From NCBI RefSeq assembly GCF_022539505.1, contig NC_061508.1, forward strand, positions 65,667,754 through 65,731,753: a stretch of 64,000 nt of DNA, given 5' to 3'. Below, piece after piece: positions 20,015 through 31,586 of the stretch (position 1 is the stretch's first letter; each line of letters begins with the position of its first letter). Source of the DNA: Lolium rigidum (Eukaryota > Streptophyta > Magnoliopsida > Poales > Poaceae). Under the pieces are notes generated by a model. That model did no database searches and was not told where the DNA came from. It was given only the letters and a program-made list of their open reading frames with translations. The translations under genes were made by a program, and so were the position numbers.

Positions 20015-20505
20015 TTTCCGCGTCAATCCTTAAATGTAAAAATATTAAGTCAAGCTGGTATAGTAGATGATTTTAAGATTCTAGATGGTTTTTGCATGAC
20101 AAAAAATTTCAAAGATTAATCAAGATAAAGTAATCCTATATGTTGATTAATCTCCAACTTTGGACTTATTATTATAGTGTTTACGTACCATATGCATGTA
20201 TCCATACATCTGCACGTTGCCCTCCTAATTCATGGAGTAAATATAGTATTCCCACAAAAGTCAGCGGGAAAATATGTTTATGATTATTAGTAGTTTCAGT
20301 AGAAAGGAAAAAAATAAACCTGTATAACTTGACATTTTATCCAAACTAGTACGTAATAATTTATTTGGCTACTACTACTACTACTACTACTGATTAAGTA
20401 AAAAAGAGATACAAAAAACAAGCTACCTGTATGGAGATAGAGCAGGTGGTGATTGAGATCAGCCTAGGAGATATTGCAGATATGAGTGCAATGGGATGAG
20501 TACTT
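20015..20505 (-). other. 5' UTR with an intron
   Basis: A donor CAG|GTAGCT at 20426 and an acceptor TTTAAG at 20029-20030 define a likely 398-bp intron in the leader, about 15 bp before the start codon. An ACT trinucleotide repeat (20370-20391) lies inside it. The transcription start near 20500 is inferred from the TATA box. Confidence 0.5.
20370..20391. repeat. (ACT)n microsatellite
   Basis: About seven ACT units lie within the predicted leader intron of the host gene. Confidence 0.9.
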
Positions 20506-20523
20506 GAAGAGGCACCCCGTTGG

Positions 20524-20533
20524 GTATTTATAC
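20524..20533 (-). promoter_or_regulatory. TATA box of the host gene
   Basis: On the minus strand the sequence is GTATAAATAC, a near-consensus plant TATA box. It lies about 100 bp upstream of the predicted leader splice donor. Confidence 0.7.
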
Positions 20534-20652
20534 CATTAGACTCAATGGTAAACATATTTTGAAAAAAAAAAACTCAATGGTTAAAATAGAATAATCCTTT
20601 ATCCCCTCATCGGAAAAGAATCCATGCTTATCGCATCGTCTCAAAAAGTAAA

Positions 20653-20910
20653 TTCCCTATCCAGCTAGGTATCTTCAGTAAACTTGTATTGTTACTAAGA
20701 TGTGTCTCAATCGATTCTAAGTGGATCACAGCCTGAGATGGCTTAAGTTTCCTGTAGACTTTGTCGCCAGCCATTGATGGGTTTGTTATGTATGTACTAG
20801 TTTGAGTATATCTAACAAATGCCTAAATATTAAGCCTGTAAAATGGTATACAAAATCCTAAAAAAACATTACAGGCTCAGAAGGAGCCTAAAAAGTGTGA
20901 TCCGTAAATC
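20653..20910. repeat. Direct repeat P2, upstream region of the host gene
   Basis: This is the second copy of the 260-bp repeat described at 17435. It begins about 120 bp upstream of the TATA box, so it is the gene's upstream promoter region. Confidence 0.8.
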
Positions 20911-22055
20911 TTTGCTTGCACATGTGTTCCAGTTGTTAGTGTCACAAGGCTTTTTTTTCTTTCCTCTTTTTCTTACCTTTTTTCCCATTTTTCTCTCCAT
21001 CCGCGGCCCGTGGTGTTCAAGTTGGGGAAGCGCAATCGAACTCTGCACCGAGACTGGCACCGAAGTGGCTGGATCCACAAAAATAAACGGCCAAAATATA
21101 TTTGATCCGTAAAAGACCTCCATTTTATAGGATATTGGGGCATAAAGCCTTATTTTGCTGTCATATGTCAATTTTTTATATATGGAACCTTTGGTGATTT
21201 CTGACTGATATCATCACTTAATATTTATGTCGAAAGTTTTATTTAATGTAAGCATATCACTTCCACAAATATAATTAATCTAATTAGCAAAGGCTCGCGG
21301 CCGTCGGCGCCCCGCTAGACTAAAGTATTATACCACAGACATAGGTATCCTAGGTACCCTCCACTTAGACATGCGTAGAAGAACTCGGGATAGTTGCACG
21401 ACTGGCTGGCCACTACGCTGTAGCCCGAAGGACACCCAAATCACACCCGCGTTAGAATTAGTGGGAACTACCGAGGCGGAGGATCTGGATCCCAAATCCT
21501 GATGTGTCAAGCAGAAAAAAATCGAGAAGGAGCTCAAAATACGGAGAAAAATTGGATGTTACACAACTTAGTATATACTACTCCACACTTATGTGATACC
21601 CAAGTAGACACCGGGTAATTTTTGTCCTGGGTCCGCCACCGCGTGTGGCACCTACAAAATTGTGCAAGACCGTGCACTCCATGGGCTCTGCGGGATCCTA
21701 TCATCAGTTGCATGGGCTGTTATGGTCTATTTTTAACAAGTATTTTCGATGAACGATTTTTTCTTATACATTGGTTTTTTTTTACCATATGGATGGATTT
21801 CAAATGTTCCAACATTTTCATCACTTTCTGCGAAGTACGGAAAATGTAGTGCAATGATGTTCCATACATCTACATAATATGTTGCATGCAGAGTTTTCAT
21901 GACCCAATGATCGAACTTCCCATATACCATGAAAACATAAGTGAGAATAGATGGTCTAGGAAGTGGCCAACCGTGGAAATATATCACCCGACCGACACTT
22001 GGTGTAGACCATAAAAACATAATTAATCTGTAAGATGAACTAGAAGGAATGTACC
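20911..22055. other. Intergenic sequence, no gene seen
   Basis: I found no supported coding frame, no long repeat and no transposon terminus here. Short open frames (21328-21537, 21733-22212) lack recognisable motifs. Confidence 0.5.
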
Positions 22056-23480
22056 TAAAGGGGCTTAAGGATCTGTTTGGATACCATTTCCTCCCGGGCC
22101 GCTCGCGCGAGTGGCTCCGGAGGCACCCCAACCCTAAAACAAAAGGCCCCAAATCCTCTCTCTCTGGCCGCTGCTGCCGCCGGCGCCGGCGGTGGCGGAC
22201 GTGCCCGGCCATCGAAGGCGGCGGGTGGGGTCGGCGCTCCCCGAAGGCCTCCTCGCCCGCGCAGGGGGACGTCTCCAGGGCGGCGCGGGTGGCGTGCGTG
22301 GACTTGGAGTTTCTCTCCGGGTACGGCGGGGAGACGCGGAGGAGTGGTGAACCTCGGCGGTGGACGCAGCGGCGGCGGGCGAGCGGTGGAGCTTTGGTGC
22401 TGGACGGGGGAGGTGACGCGGGTCAAGGAGCTTGGTGGTGGCGGCGGCTAGGGGAGGTCCTGGCGCATCGGAGGCCTGCCGGCGGCCAAGGAGGAGGACA
22501 CGCGCCATCACTCCCCTGATGGTGCCGACGAGGAAGACGGAGTGGAGGCGCAGGGCTTGGATCTGGGTCCCTTCTTGGGCCTGATATGGGTTTCGGGCCG
22601 GGTCGTTGTGGGCCTGATGGCTTTGCACGGCGCGACAGCGACCTGATCCTGCTGGAGCCTGGAGGGTTGGTGGTTTCCTGCTGTTGTTCGCCGTTTAGGT
22701 TGGAGGTGGACCTGGGAGCGTTTCTGCCGTGCTGGGAGCTGGTGGAGCACTAGACTATGGCTGCGATGACAAGTGCTATGGCGGTGGCGGTGTGGACAAA
22801 CGGATCTGGGGCCCCAATCCGGCGGGTAGCGTGGGCGGTGTGCGGCATTACGGACGAAAGTCTAGCCCGCTTTGCCAGTGTCGGCCCCCGTGGGCGTCGT
22901 TTCCCTCCTTTGAGGCGTCGTTGAGATGTGCCGGCACTTCCGTGCTCCTGCATTGGGTTGGTGGTGTCTCCGGGGGAAAGCCTAGGTTTGGAGTGGAACC
23001 GGCGCATTGGCGGCATTTTGATGTCGTTCCTCTGTTGGGAGCATTGCGGTTGGAGACACGGCCTGCTGTTTCTCTTTGCGTTCCTCCAGTGTCCGTCATT
23101 GTCCAAGTTTGATCTTCCGGGGAACTATGTACGACGTCGTCGGAGAGTCCAAGACGACGCCTTTCTCGAAGCCGACCAAGTCCCGCCATCTTCTCCTTTG
23201 ATGGTGCGTTGACAAGGAGAGTTCTCTCGCAGGTGATGATCCTCGGAGGGATCCGCTGTGGGGCGAGACGTGGCTTTGATGATCATTTTTGGATAGGTTC
23301 TTTGTGTTGTAGTTAGAACTTCGGTGTTGGCTGTCTTCGGACTAGTCGGTGTGGAGTTCGTTCTGCGCTCGTTGTTCGCAGCGAGTTGTAGTCGTCTTGT
23401 ACTAAAACTTCTGCCTTCTATAAAGATATGGTACGCATTTGGTGTATATACACGGTGTGTGCACGTGTGCGCAATTTTTT
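22056..23480 (+). repeat. GC-rich repeat-like unit, possibly non-LTR derived
   Basis: The unit starts with CACCCCAACCCTAAAAC and a strongly GC-rich leader. It becomes less GC-rich and ends with TCTATAAAGATATGGTACGC, followed by T/A-rich sequence. A GC-rich leader with a CCCTAAAC start recurs at 62440. Such units occur in Triticeae as fragments of non-LTR or related repeats, but no endonuclease or RT motif is present. Open frames on both strands are Arg/Pro/Gly-rich and have no recognisable domain. Confidence 0.35.
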
Positions 23481-23940
23481 TTCTCTTTTCATTATCAATT
23501 TCTGACTGGTTTGGAGTAAATGGTTCTAACATGGAGAAGTACCAATGATGGAAAAATTAATTGGACGGCAAAAAAAAAGTTCTTAAGAAACAATGATTAC
23601 AATGCAGACATGTTCACACTTGCAGACAACAAACACACGCAAGACACAACTTCTATTGAGCAATTTAATCGCCGGGCTCCAAGATTGGAAAAAAAAAACA
23701 CGACCCTGTTGGAACATATTCTCGCTTGCACCCACATATAAAGTGTGGAGAATTTGTGCCTCATAAGAATCTTATATATTTAGTGGCAAACAACAATGAC
23801 ATGCAATACGTAGAACATATTCTGCCATGGAATAGAAAGAAAAGAGAAATCAAATTTCCCTGGCAGACATGTATATCTTTTTTTTAGGGAAGGCATATCT
23901 TTTTTTTAGGGAAGGCAGACATGTATATCTAGGGACCTAA
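23481..23940. other. AT-rich spacer, no gene
   Basis: This contains A-rich runs and a short duplicated segment (ATCTTTTTTTTAGGGAAGGC, twice at about 23876-23918). The TAA target duplication of the next element is at 23938-23940. Confidence 0.5.
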
Positions 23941-25103
23941 GAGCATCTCTAGCAGAGTCCGTAAATCTCGCCGGAACTGAATTTTTTCGGCAGATTTACG
24001 GGTTCGGGCCGAAAGTGACGCAGAACAGCACCCGAATCGGTGGGCTGGCCCGTATCGGAAGTTCGGGGGCCCGAGAAACTGGACCGTCGACCCGTATATA
24101 TATACAGGCCGCGGAGGGGAGTTGCGTTCCAAAACCCTACTCCCTCCGCCGCCCCCGCCCCCTCCGTCGCGCGCACGGTTGGACTTCCGGCGAGCAATTG
24201 CGTAGCCACCGCCGCTGCTTCTCCTCTCTCTCTCCACCACCACCGTGACTGCATGGTCGGGGCGAACAGCGGAGGCGGGGGACGCAGGAGGATTGGCGGG
24301 AGCAACTCTCCGCCGCGCCCCCCCGTCTTCCAGTCGGAGGCCGAGCGGCACAAATGGAACCGCAGCGAAGGCGCTCGGAAGCGGAGCGCGCGGCGCTGGA
24401 CCAACTGGGGTCTGACGCCGCCGGGGAAGCTCGCGCGCTATGCAAATAGCGGCGAGGCGTCCTCGGCCGCGTCCGGTCGTGCGATTTGGCGGCCCGCCTC
24501 GGACATCAGCGACGACGAGGAGGAGGAGGAGGTGCCGGAGGAGTAGGTGCCGGTGCGCACCCTCCAGCTGCAGTCCGGGGACTTCGTCCTTAACGACGAC
24601 GAGGAGGCGATGGTGGTGCAGCAGGTGGCCGTCATCTCCGCCGCTGAGGCGCGCGCGCGCTTCTGCCGCGAGGAAGCGGAAGCCATCTGTGCCGTGCGCG
24701 AGTACGAGGCCGCGTAGAAGGAGGCGACCGTCCGCCGCGTGAAGTAGGAGGTCGTCGACCTCGACTCCGTGTAGACCGCCGACCGTGTAGTCTGCCGCGG
24801 CGCGAATAGTAGCTCGCCGTCAGCGAAATTAGTTTACTTTTGGAGGTGGTCGCCGATGACCACCTTAAATGCAATGTATATATCGATCATAGCACCCGAA
24901 TTATGCCTAAAGTATGTTTGAATTTTAGTTCTACTGCTTGTTTCCGATGATCACTTACCGGCAAAATTTGAAATCGACGTTTTTCGGTTCCGAATACGGG
25001 TGTTGTTCTGCGCCACGCGCTAAAAAATGCTCGCTTTTGATTTTTCGGGAGACTGAACTCAGTTTTTCGGTTCGAAAGAATAAGGGCTCTGCTAGAGATG
25101 CTC
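23941..25103 (+). mobile_element. PIF/Harbinger-like non-autonomous DNA transposon (1163 bp)
   Basis: The terminal inverted repeats are GAGCATCTCTAGCAGA at the left and TCTGCTAGAGATGCTC at the right. They are perfect for 16 bp, then A-rich. The element is flanked by TAA on both sides (23938-23940 and 25104-25106). A 3-bp TAA/TTA duplication is the signature of PIF/Harbinger. The inside has no transposase, only an eroded ORF on the plus strand, so the element depends on another copy for movement. Confidence 0.85.
24253..24900 (+). pseudogene. Passenger ORF inside the Harbinger-like element, broken by in-frame TAG codons
   Basis: From ATG 24253 (MVGANSGGGGRRRIGG) the frame runs through SEAERHKWNRSEGARK and an acidic block (DISDDEEEEEVPEE) to TAG at 24544-24546. 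The same frame continues sensibly (TLQLQSGDFVLNDDEEAMVV, FCREEAEAICAVREYEA) with further TAGs at about 24715, 24745 and 24771. The layout matches TE-borne hypothetical proteins of Triticeae known to me only by pattern: basic N-terminus, acidic middle, Glu/Ala-rich helix. No domain is recognised. It may be a captured or accessory ORF, and it is not a Harbinger transposase or Myb-like protein. Confidence 0.45.
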
Positions 25104-25106
25104 TAA

Positions 25107-25223
25107 GATAATAGAGTTCAGGTACGAGCCTGCAGGTGTGCAGTATATGCGGCCACAGGGCCCCAATCTTTTGGGGCCCCATAATTTTCGCATAGGTCTA
25201 CTTCAGATTTATATGGATACAGG
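25107..25223. other. Short flank before element A
   Basis: This is intergenic sequence with a GGGCCCCAA/TTGGGGCCC inverted repeat at 25158-25179. It ends in the ACAGG target duplication (25219-25223) of element A. Confidence 0.7.
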
Positions 25224-25784
25224 TGTTGTGGGTATACTTCATAGGAGTACCATCGACAGTACCTAGATCCGGCAAGCCCGGGTGGCCCACAGATGGTGAT
25301 GAGGCATGTGGCCCATCGGGCGGCCCAGTTGCTGTTGATCCTAGCGGAAGATGTCCGGCCCAGGAGCAGGGGAGCCGGATCCGACCGACCTTAGGAGGAA
25401 CCCGGATCCATGAAGGCCCAGTAGGAACCCGGATCCGGGACGACGTATAGAGGAAGGCGGATCCTTGACGTGCACGGCAAGACATAGTATCGTAGTTAGG
25501 CAAACCTGTAATCCGGCTAGGACTCTCCATGTAAACCCTAGATCCGTGCGCCTTTATAAGCCGGATCCTGGGCGTCCTAGAGACACAACCACAACTCATT
25601 GTAACAATGCGAAAGCGCCCAGATAATTCCAGACAAGCAGCAGTAGGCCCTGTCATCGTGCAGGTGTTCCGAAGCTGGGTAAATCGCGTACCACCGTCCC
25701 GTGTGCACTCCGCCCTATGGCCCCTTCTTCTTCTCCCCCTCGTGAGGATCCCTCCTCCGAGGTACCGTCGATTAGGCAACGACA
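25224..25784 (+). repeat. 5' LTR of element A (561 bp)
   Basis: It starts TGTTGTGGGTATACTTC and ends GGCAACGACA. A TATA-like CCTTTATAAGCC at 25551-25562 sets the promoter. The words GGATCC and CCGGATC recur across the U3. An ATG at 25717 near its 3' end is in frame with gag through the primer-binding site. Confidence 0.92.
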
Positions 25785-28700
25785 GTTGGCGCCCACCGTG
25801 GGGCCTGCGGCATCTGGAGGCCGGAACCGGGAGGGTTCCGCCATGGGAAGCTACGACGACACCATCGCTGTGGGGCGTGTCCTTTACGCCGGAAATCTGC
25901 CGATCGTCCCTCCGGATGAGTGTTGGATTCCGGCTAAAACCAACCCCGTCAAGCTCTCCATCGTCCCAGTTGGCGGCATACACATCTTCATCGGGGAAAC
26001 CGTCGATTCCGACGGAAACCCACTAGTAAGTAGCGCTGACGCGACCGCCGCTGAGCAGGACGCAGTCGCGAAGATCCGATCTGAGACGCAGGAACTTCCT
26101 AGCGAAGATTCCGCCTTAGATCTGAAAAAATCAAACCCCACCCAATCCGCCCCTGAGCAGGAAATAAAGGTGGAAGACCAATGCAGATCCGCCTGGGTCT
26201 CCCAGGTGTTAGAGAAGCAAAGGTGTCACTTCGTGCACTTCTTGGCCCATACCGCCGGAACCGCCCCTCAAGAAGCCGGAGCTGGTCCCGAGCAGGTCGA
26301 GGCCCCGGAAAACAACGCTGCTCCGGATCAGTAAGAGGCTGTCGGAGAAAGCGGAACTCCGGCTGAAGAGTCGATTTTGGGCAACCTAAGCCCAATTTCC
26401 GGAGATACCCAATCCATGAACACTGAAGAGTTCGATCGCAAGGTGAAGGAATATGGATACGGTGATCAGCCTGAAGTTGACTCCACCCAGCCAAAGCAGG
26501 TACTTGCGACTGTAGCGGCGCTGGGAGAACATGGATCAGAAGAGGCAGGCACCCAATCCGACCCCCAGCCATCCCATCAGGGATCTCCAATGTCGCGGGA
26601 GCGACCCCGCAAGGATTCTTCCTCGGAGGACCTCCTGTCACCTGAAGAGATGGTCGCACAAGCAGGCATGGATGCGGTTTATCGCTCGGATATACTTAAC
26701 AAACCCATCACTCCCGAAGATGTACAAGCATTAGAAGCTAAGAGACTGGAGCTGCTGGCCACAGCCAAAAAGTTTAAGGACACCGCAGCCGCCATGCTGG
26801 AGGAAAGGAAGCACGCCGCAGTTTTTCTGGAAGACTTCATCCAGCGCGAGCAGGAGGTGGACGAAGGACTGGCAAAGGTCAAGGAACTCCGAAAGCATTG
26901 GGAGGACAAGATCGTTGAAGCTCATCATGAGGTCGAAAGGACCCGGCGTGAGTTGATAGCTCCACGCAGGATCACCTTCGCAACTCCAACGGAGCAGCAG
27001 CCGTTCGCAACCCCAAAGGACAATATGACGAAGGCTGCAGAGATCTTGAAGAAAAAGAACGAGGAGATCGACATCGACTACGTTCGCACGCTCGTCGCTT
27101 CAGCGGTGAAGCAGCAGAGCAAGGAAGACACTTCGCGCAAGTTGGAATCTAACCCGGAGCATTGCGTCTCCACTGCGCAGAAGGACGCCCACGACAATCG
27201 CCATCAAGATGACGTATCGCGAACCGGATCTTCGGAACGCAGAAGGAAAGCCAGGGAACACCCAAATCCGATCCCCGTACCATCAAAGACGCCACCGTCA
27301 GATCCAAGAAAGGGAAAGGATGCAATGTACTCTGGACGGGACAAGTACCGCAACCCCTCTCCTCCGCCCAATGGTTACCCGCGTCCCTCTCGCCGCCGTA
27401 GTCCAGCCGGAAACACCAGGCCCCAGGGGCATGGTGGAATTGTTATCCGCGACAACGTGCTGCCTTCAAGAAACAGAAACAGGGAGCGCACGCCGGAACC
27501 TCGCCGGAACCAGAACAACGATCGTGAGCCTAGGAGGAGTCGGGATGAGGAGCGCGATCCGGAACCCCGCCGGAGCCGGAACGACCAGGGCAGCCAGCGC
27601 CACGGCGAAGGCAGCCGCAGGAGCCGGAGCCAACACCGGGAAGGCCGGGGAGAATCTGAAGGCGGAAGCAAGAAGTCGGATCGACCCCCTCGCAGGTCTC
27701 CCTCACCACCACCTAGCGGTGGCGGCGGAGGTGGAGGCGGAGGCGGCGGCCGGAGGTCTCGCTCTCGCTCACCGTCCCCTCGCCACGGCTCGCGCGACGC
27801 GCGGGAACGCCTCAACGAATACAGAACCGACTACATCGGTCCGAAGTGCTTTGGCAGGATGATTCGAGAGGAACCAAAGCCAAGGATGAACCTCAAGCTA
27901 CCCGGAAACCTGAAGCATTATGATGGCACCGAAAGGCCGGATACCTGGATTGAGGATTACTATAACGCAGTAACCTTTGCCGAAGGAACCCCTAATATCG
28001 CATGCCGCATGCTCCAGTTGTACCTTGTAGGTCCAGCTCGGATCTGGCTCAGCGACCTCGAGAAGAACTCCATCTTTTGCTGGTTTGACCCGAAGACCGC
28101 TTTCGAGAAACACTTCAGAGGCACCTACAAAAGACCTGCCACGGCAAGCGACTTACAAGCTTGTATCCAGAAGAAGGGAGAATCCTCAAGGAACTTCCTC
28201 ACACGATGGTTGGCATGCAGGAACGAGTGCGAAAACGTCGACCACACCACTGCCATGTACGCCTTCATTGGTGGACTGCAGAGAGGAGGATTGCTGAGGC
28301 ACAAGCTCACTTGTTTGGCTAACGCAAATAAACTGATCTTGGATGAAATGATCTCCATTGCCAGTGACCACACTGCCGCCGACGACGACGCAGGCGGTGA
28401 TCTCGCAGCTACAGCAATCCCCCTACATCAACAAAAGAAGAATCGTGATAACGGCAACAGCAGCAGCCATAAACGCAAAAACCCTGATGACCAGAAGAGT
28501 GGCGGATCCGAGATGGTCGCCATGGCGTTCCAACGCGGAGGTTCAGGAGGCGGAAGAGGACGCGGCCGTGGAGGCGGAGCCGGCAGGGGTCAGCAGCATG
28601 GCACTGAGGTCACGGCTGGCGGATCCCGCGCCCCGCAAACCTACGAGGAGTACAGAGACATGCCCTGCCTGGCCCACCTAGATCCGGTTACAGGGAAGTC

Positions 28701-29718
28701 CACTCACACCAACCGCAACTGCAAGTGGGTCAACGACCTAAAGAACGACCCGGAGGCAGGATACAAGCGAGCCCGGAAGCACCGCCCACGCGGCAAAGGA
28801 AGCAAGGGAAAGAACAAGGACAAAGAGGAAGACAATTCCGAGGCAATGGATGAGGATGATAACTCGCCGGATCCCAAGGCAGGGTCCGCAGGTAAATCCA
28901 ACCCATTCGAGAAAAAGAGCGTGGGGGCTTACCACACTTTCCTCGGAACCCCAACAGTCCGCGCTACGAAGTCAGCTACCCGGATCCTGAACGCCACAGT
29001 TCCGGCTGTGCCGCCGTATGTCAGGTGGTCGGAAGTTCCGTGCACATTTGACAGGGAGGATCACCCTGCCATTGTGCCAAAAGAATGCTACGCCTTGGTT
29101 GTAAGTCCCCGCATAGACGGGTATGACTTCTCCAAGTGCCTCATGGATGGGGGAGCCAGCTTGAACATCATGTACCTGGAGACTCTAGAACGGATGAACC
29201 TCACCAAGGAACAGCTCAAACACAGCAACACTGAGTTTCATGGCATGGTTCCGGGTAAGAAGGCGAATTCCCTCGGCAGCATCACACTTCCCGTGGCCTT
29301 CGGCGATGTTCATAATTTCCACGAAGAAAAGATCACGTTTGAAGTTGTGCCCTTCAAGAGCTCCTACCACGTCATCTTCGGCAGGCCCACCTACCACAAG
29401 TTCCACGCAAGAGCGTGCTACATCTACAACAAGCTCAAGATTCCGGGTCCTAAGGGTATGATCACCGTATCCGGAGACTACAAAAAGGCTCATGAGTGTG
29501 AGTTGGGCGAAGCCGCCTTCGCAGAGTCTGTGATATCTGGAGAAGAGTTGAAAGGCTACAGAGCCGCGGTGGATCCGACTGAGATGCAGAACACCAAGAA
29601 GCAGATCTCCGAACAGAAAAACTCCTTTAGGGCCGCGATAGAGACCAAGAAAGTCAACTTCAAGGAAGATGACACTACCAAGCAAGTCTCGATCGGAGCC
29701 AACATGGACCCCAAATAG
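25717..29718 (+). pseudogene. gag-protease of element A, one in-frame stop
   Basis: One frame spans 25717-29718 except for TAA at 26332-26334. The start may be ATG 25717 (inside the LTR) or ATG 25843 (GCCATGGGAAGC, good context). After the stop come a coiled-coil segment (EARRLELLATAKKFKD-like, about 26720-26960), a long Arg/Ser-rich region with a Gly run (27240-27830), and the capsid-like domain (RMNLKLPGNLKHYDGTERP to RTWLACRNECENVDH region, about 27850-28350). A basic Gly/Arg stretch and the protease follow. The protease has MDGGASLNIMYLETLERMN near 29147; D-G-G is a usual variant in this plant lineage. It ends VIFGRPTYHKFHARACYIY and TAG at 29716, where pol should continue. Confidence 0.88.
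25785..25804 (+). other. Primer-binding site of element A
   Basis: GTTGGCGCCCACCGTGGGG abuts the 5' LTR. It is a common plant gypsy primer site complementary to a tRNA 3' end. I do not assign the tRNA from the sequence alone. Confidence 0.85.
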
Positions 29719-31586
29719 GAAGACGCGCTCGTCGAGTTCCTCCGCGCCAACATGGATATCTTCGCATGGCAACCTTCTGACATGTCCGGAGTACCAAGGG
29801 AACTCGCCGAGCACTACCTCAACATAAACCGGGGGCTAAACCGGTGAAGCAAGCTATGCGACGCTTTGGAGATAAGAAGCGCCGCGCCATAGGAATGTAA
29901 TTAGCAAAGTTACTAGAGGCAGGTTTTGTAATAGAAGTAATCCACACTGATTGGGTCGCAAATCCCGTCCTTGTACCCAAAAAGAATACTGAAATACTAA
30001 GAATGTGCATCGATTACTCTGGCTTGAACAAACATTGCCCGAAAGATCCGTTTCCCCTGCCGCGCATTGACCAAGTCATTGATTCGACGGCAGGGGCGGA
30101 ACTTTCTTGATGCGTATTCCGGGTATCACCAGATCCGGATGAAGGAGTCTGACCAAAAGGCGACCTCATTCATCACCCCATTTGGCACTTACTGCTATGT
30201 TACTATGCCCTTTGGCTTGAAAAACGCATGTGCCACCTACCAACGTACGATGCAGCGGTGCTTGAAGTACCAGATTGGCCGGAACGTACACGCTTACGTC
30301 GACGACATCGCGGTCATGACTCGGAAAGGATCCGACTTGATCAGCGACATCACAGAAACCTTTGAGAATCTCCGTCGGTACAAGATGATGTTGAATCCGC
30401 TGAAGTGCGTCTTTGGCGTACCGGCTGGAAAACTCCTTGGCTTCATTGTCTCTAACAGGGGCATTGAAGTGAACCCGGAAAAAATCAAGGCAATTTTGTG
30501 CATAAAAAGGCCAACTTGTCTCAAAGATGTGCAACGGCTCACTGGTTGTGTCGCAGCAATCAGCAGGTTTGTTAGCCGTCTTGGCAAAAAGGCACTTCCC
30601 CTGTACAAGCTATTGAAGAAAACAGACAAGTTTGTCTGGGATGAGGCAGCGGATGCAGCTCTACAAGGGTTGAAGGACATACTCACCTCCCCACCTATCC
30701 TAGCAGCTCCAGGAGAGTCAGATCCTATGCTCCTTTACCTGGCAGCCACCAACAGGGTCATCAGCCTCGTCATCGTGGTGGAACGACAGGAAGAAGGTCA
30801 CGAATATGGAGTCCAAAGGCCAGTCTACTATATTAGCGAGGTCCTTACGGAATCCAAACAGCGCTACCCTCACTTTCAGAAGTTAGCCTACGGAGTATTC
30901 CTAGGCAGCAGGAAGCTGAGACATTACTTCCAAGAACATCCAGTAACAATCGTGAGCAAGGCTCCGCTGTCAACGATTCTCAACAACGCTGACGCAACAG
31001 GACGCACAGCAAAATGGGGCATTGAATTATCCGCCTTCGACATCAGCTACAAAGCCAGGACCGCGGTTAAATCCCAGGTCTTGGCAGATTTCGTCGCAGA
31101 TTGGACAGAAGCTCCGGATGCAAATCTGGAGCCGGAACCAGAGACATGGGTTATGCACTTCGATGGATCCAAGCAGCATCAAGGCTCAGGAGCCGGAGTC
31201 ACCCTGAAGTCCCCTACCGGAGAAGAACTGCAGTACATTTTGCAGATCCACTTCGAAGCTACAAACAACATGGCGGAGTACGAGGCTCTACTACACGGAC
31301 TGCGCATCGCTAAGGAAATAGGGATCAAGCACATTATCTGCTGCGGAGATTCCGACCTGGTGGCACAGCAAGTAGCCGGAACCTGGAACGCCAGAAATTC
31401 CGTCATGGCGGCTTACCGAGACGAGGTTGACGAGATCGCCAACTGCTTTCTAGGATACGAAGTCAAGTACGTCCGGAGAGACGACAACGCAGCGGCAGCC
31501 ATGCTATCCAAGCTCGGATCCGGCAGGAAACCAATTCCGCCTGGTATTTTCCTGGAGCACCTACGGATACCCTCGGTGAAGGGCGC
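29719..31586 (+). pseudogene. Reverse transcriptase and RNase H of element A, interrupted
   Basis: Past the TAG, the frame goes on with FLRANMDIFAWQPSDMSGVP, the start of gypsy RT. It breaks near 29835, hits TAA at 29898-29900 and shifts again near 30102. From about 30110 the frame is clean: FLDAYSGYHQIRM, FGLKNACATYQRTMQ, the catalytic HAYVDDIAVM, then the RNase H residues in HFDGSKQ, NNMAEYEALLHG, CGDSDLVAQQ and RRDDNAAAAM. At 31586 element B splits the codon line VKGA|. The same frame resumes at 37987, showing that pol was continuous before insertion. Confidence 0.92.

Noticed and set aside
20015..20026. Four-codon N-terminal extension of the host gene
   Set aside because: The extension starts with TTG, not ATG. 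The ATG at 20014 follows the predicted leader splice junction.
22049..23212. Several overlapping frames in the GC-rich unit at 22.0-23.2 kb
   Set aside because: Frames of similar length exist in both directions, without motifs or splice support.
25158..25179. GGGCCCCAA/TTGGGGCCC hairpin as a terminator
   Set aside because: Intrinsic terminators are bacterial, and nothing here links this hairpin to transcription in a plant genome.
29140..29170. D-G-G instead of D-T/S-G in the protease of element A as a damaging mutation
   Set aside because: To my knowledge D-G-G is common in this plant gypsy lineage, so it is treated as a lineage trait, not a lesion.
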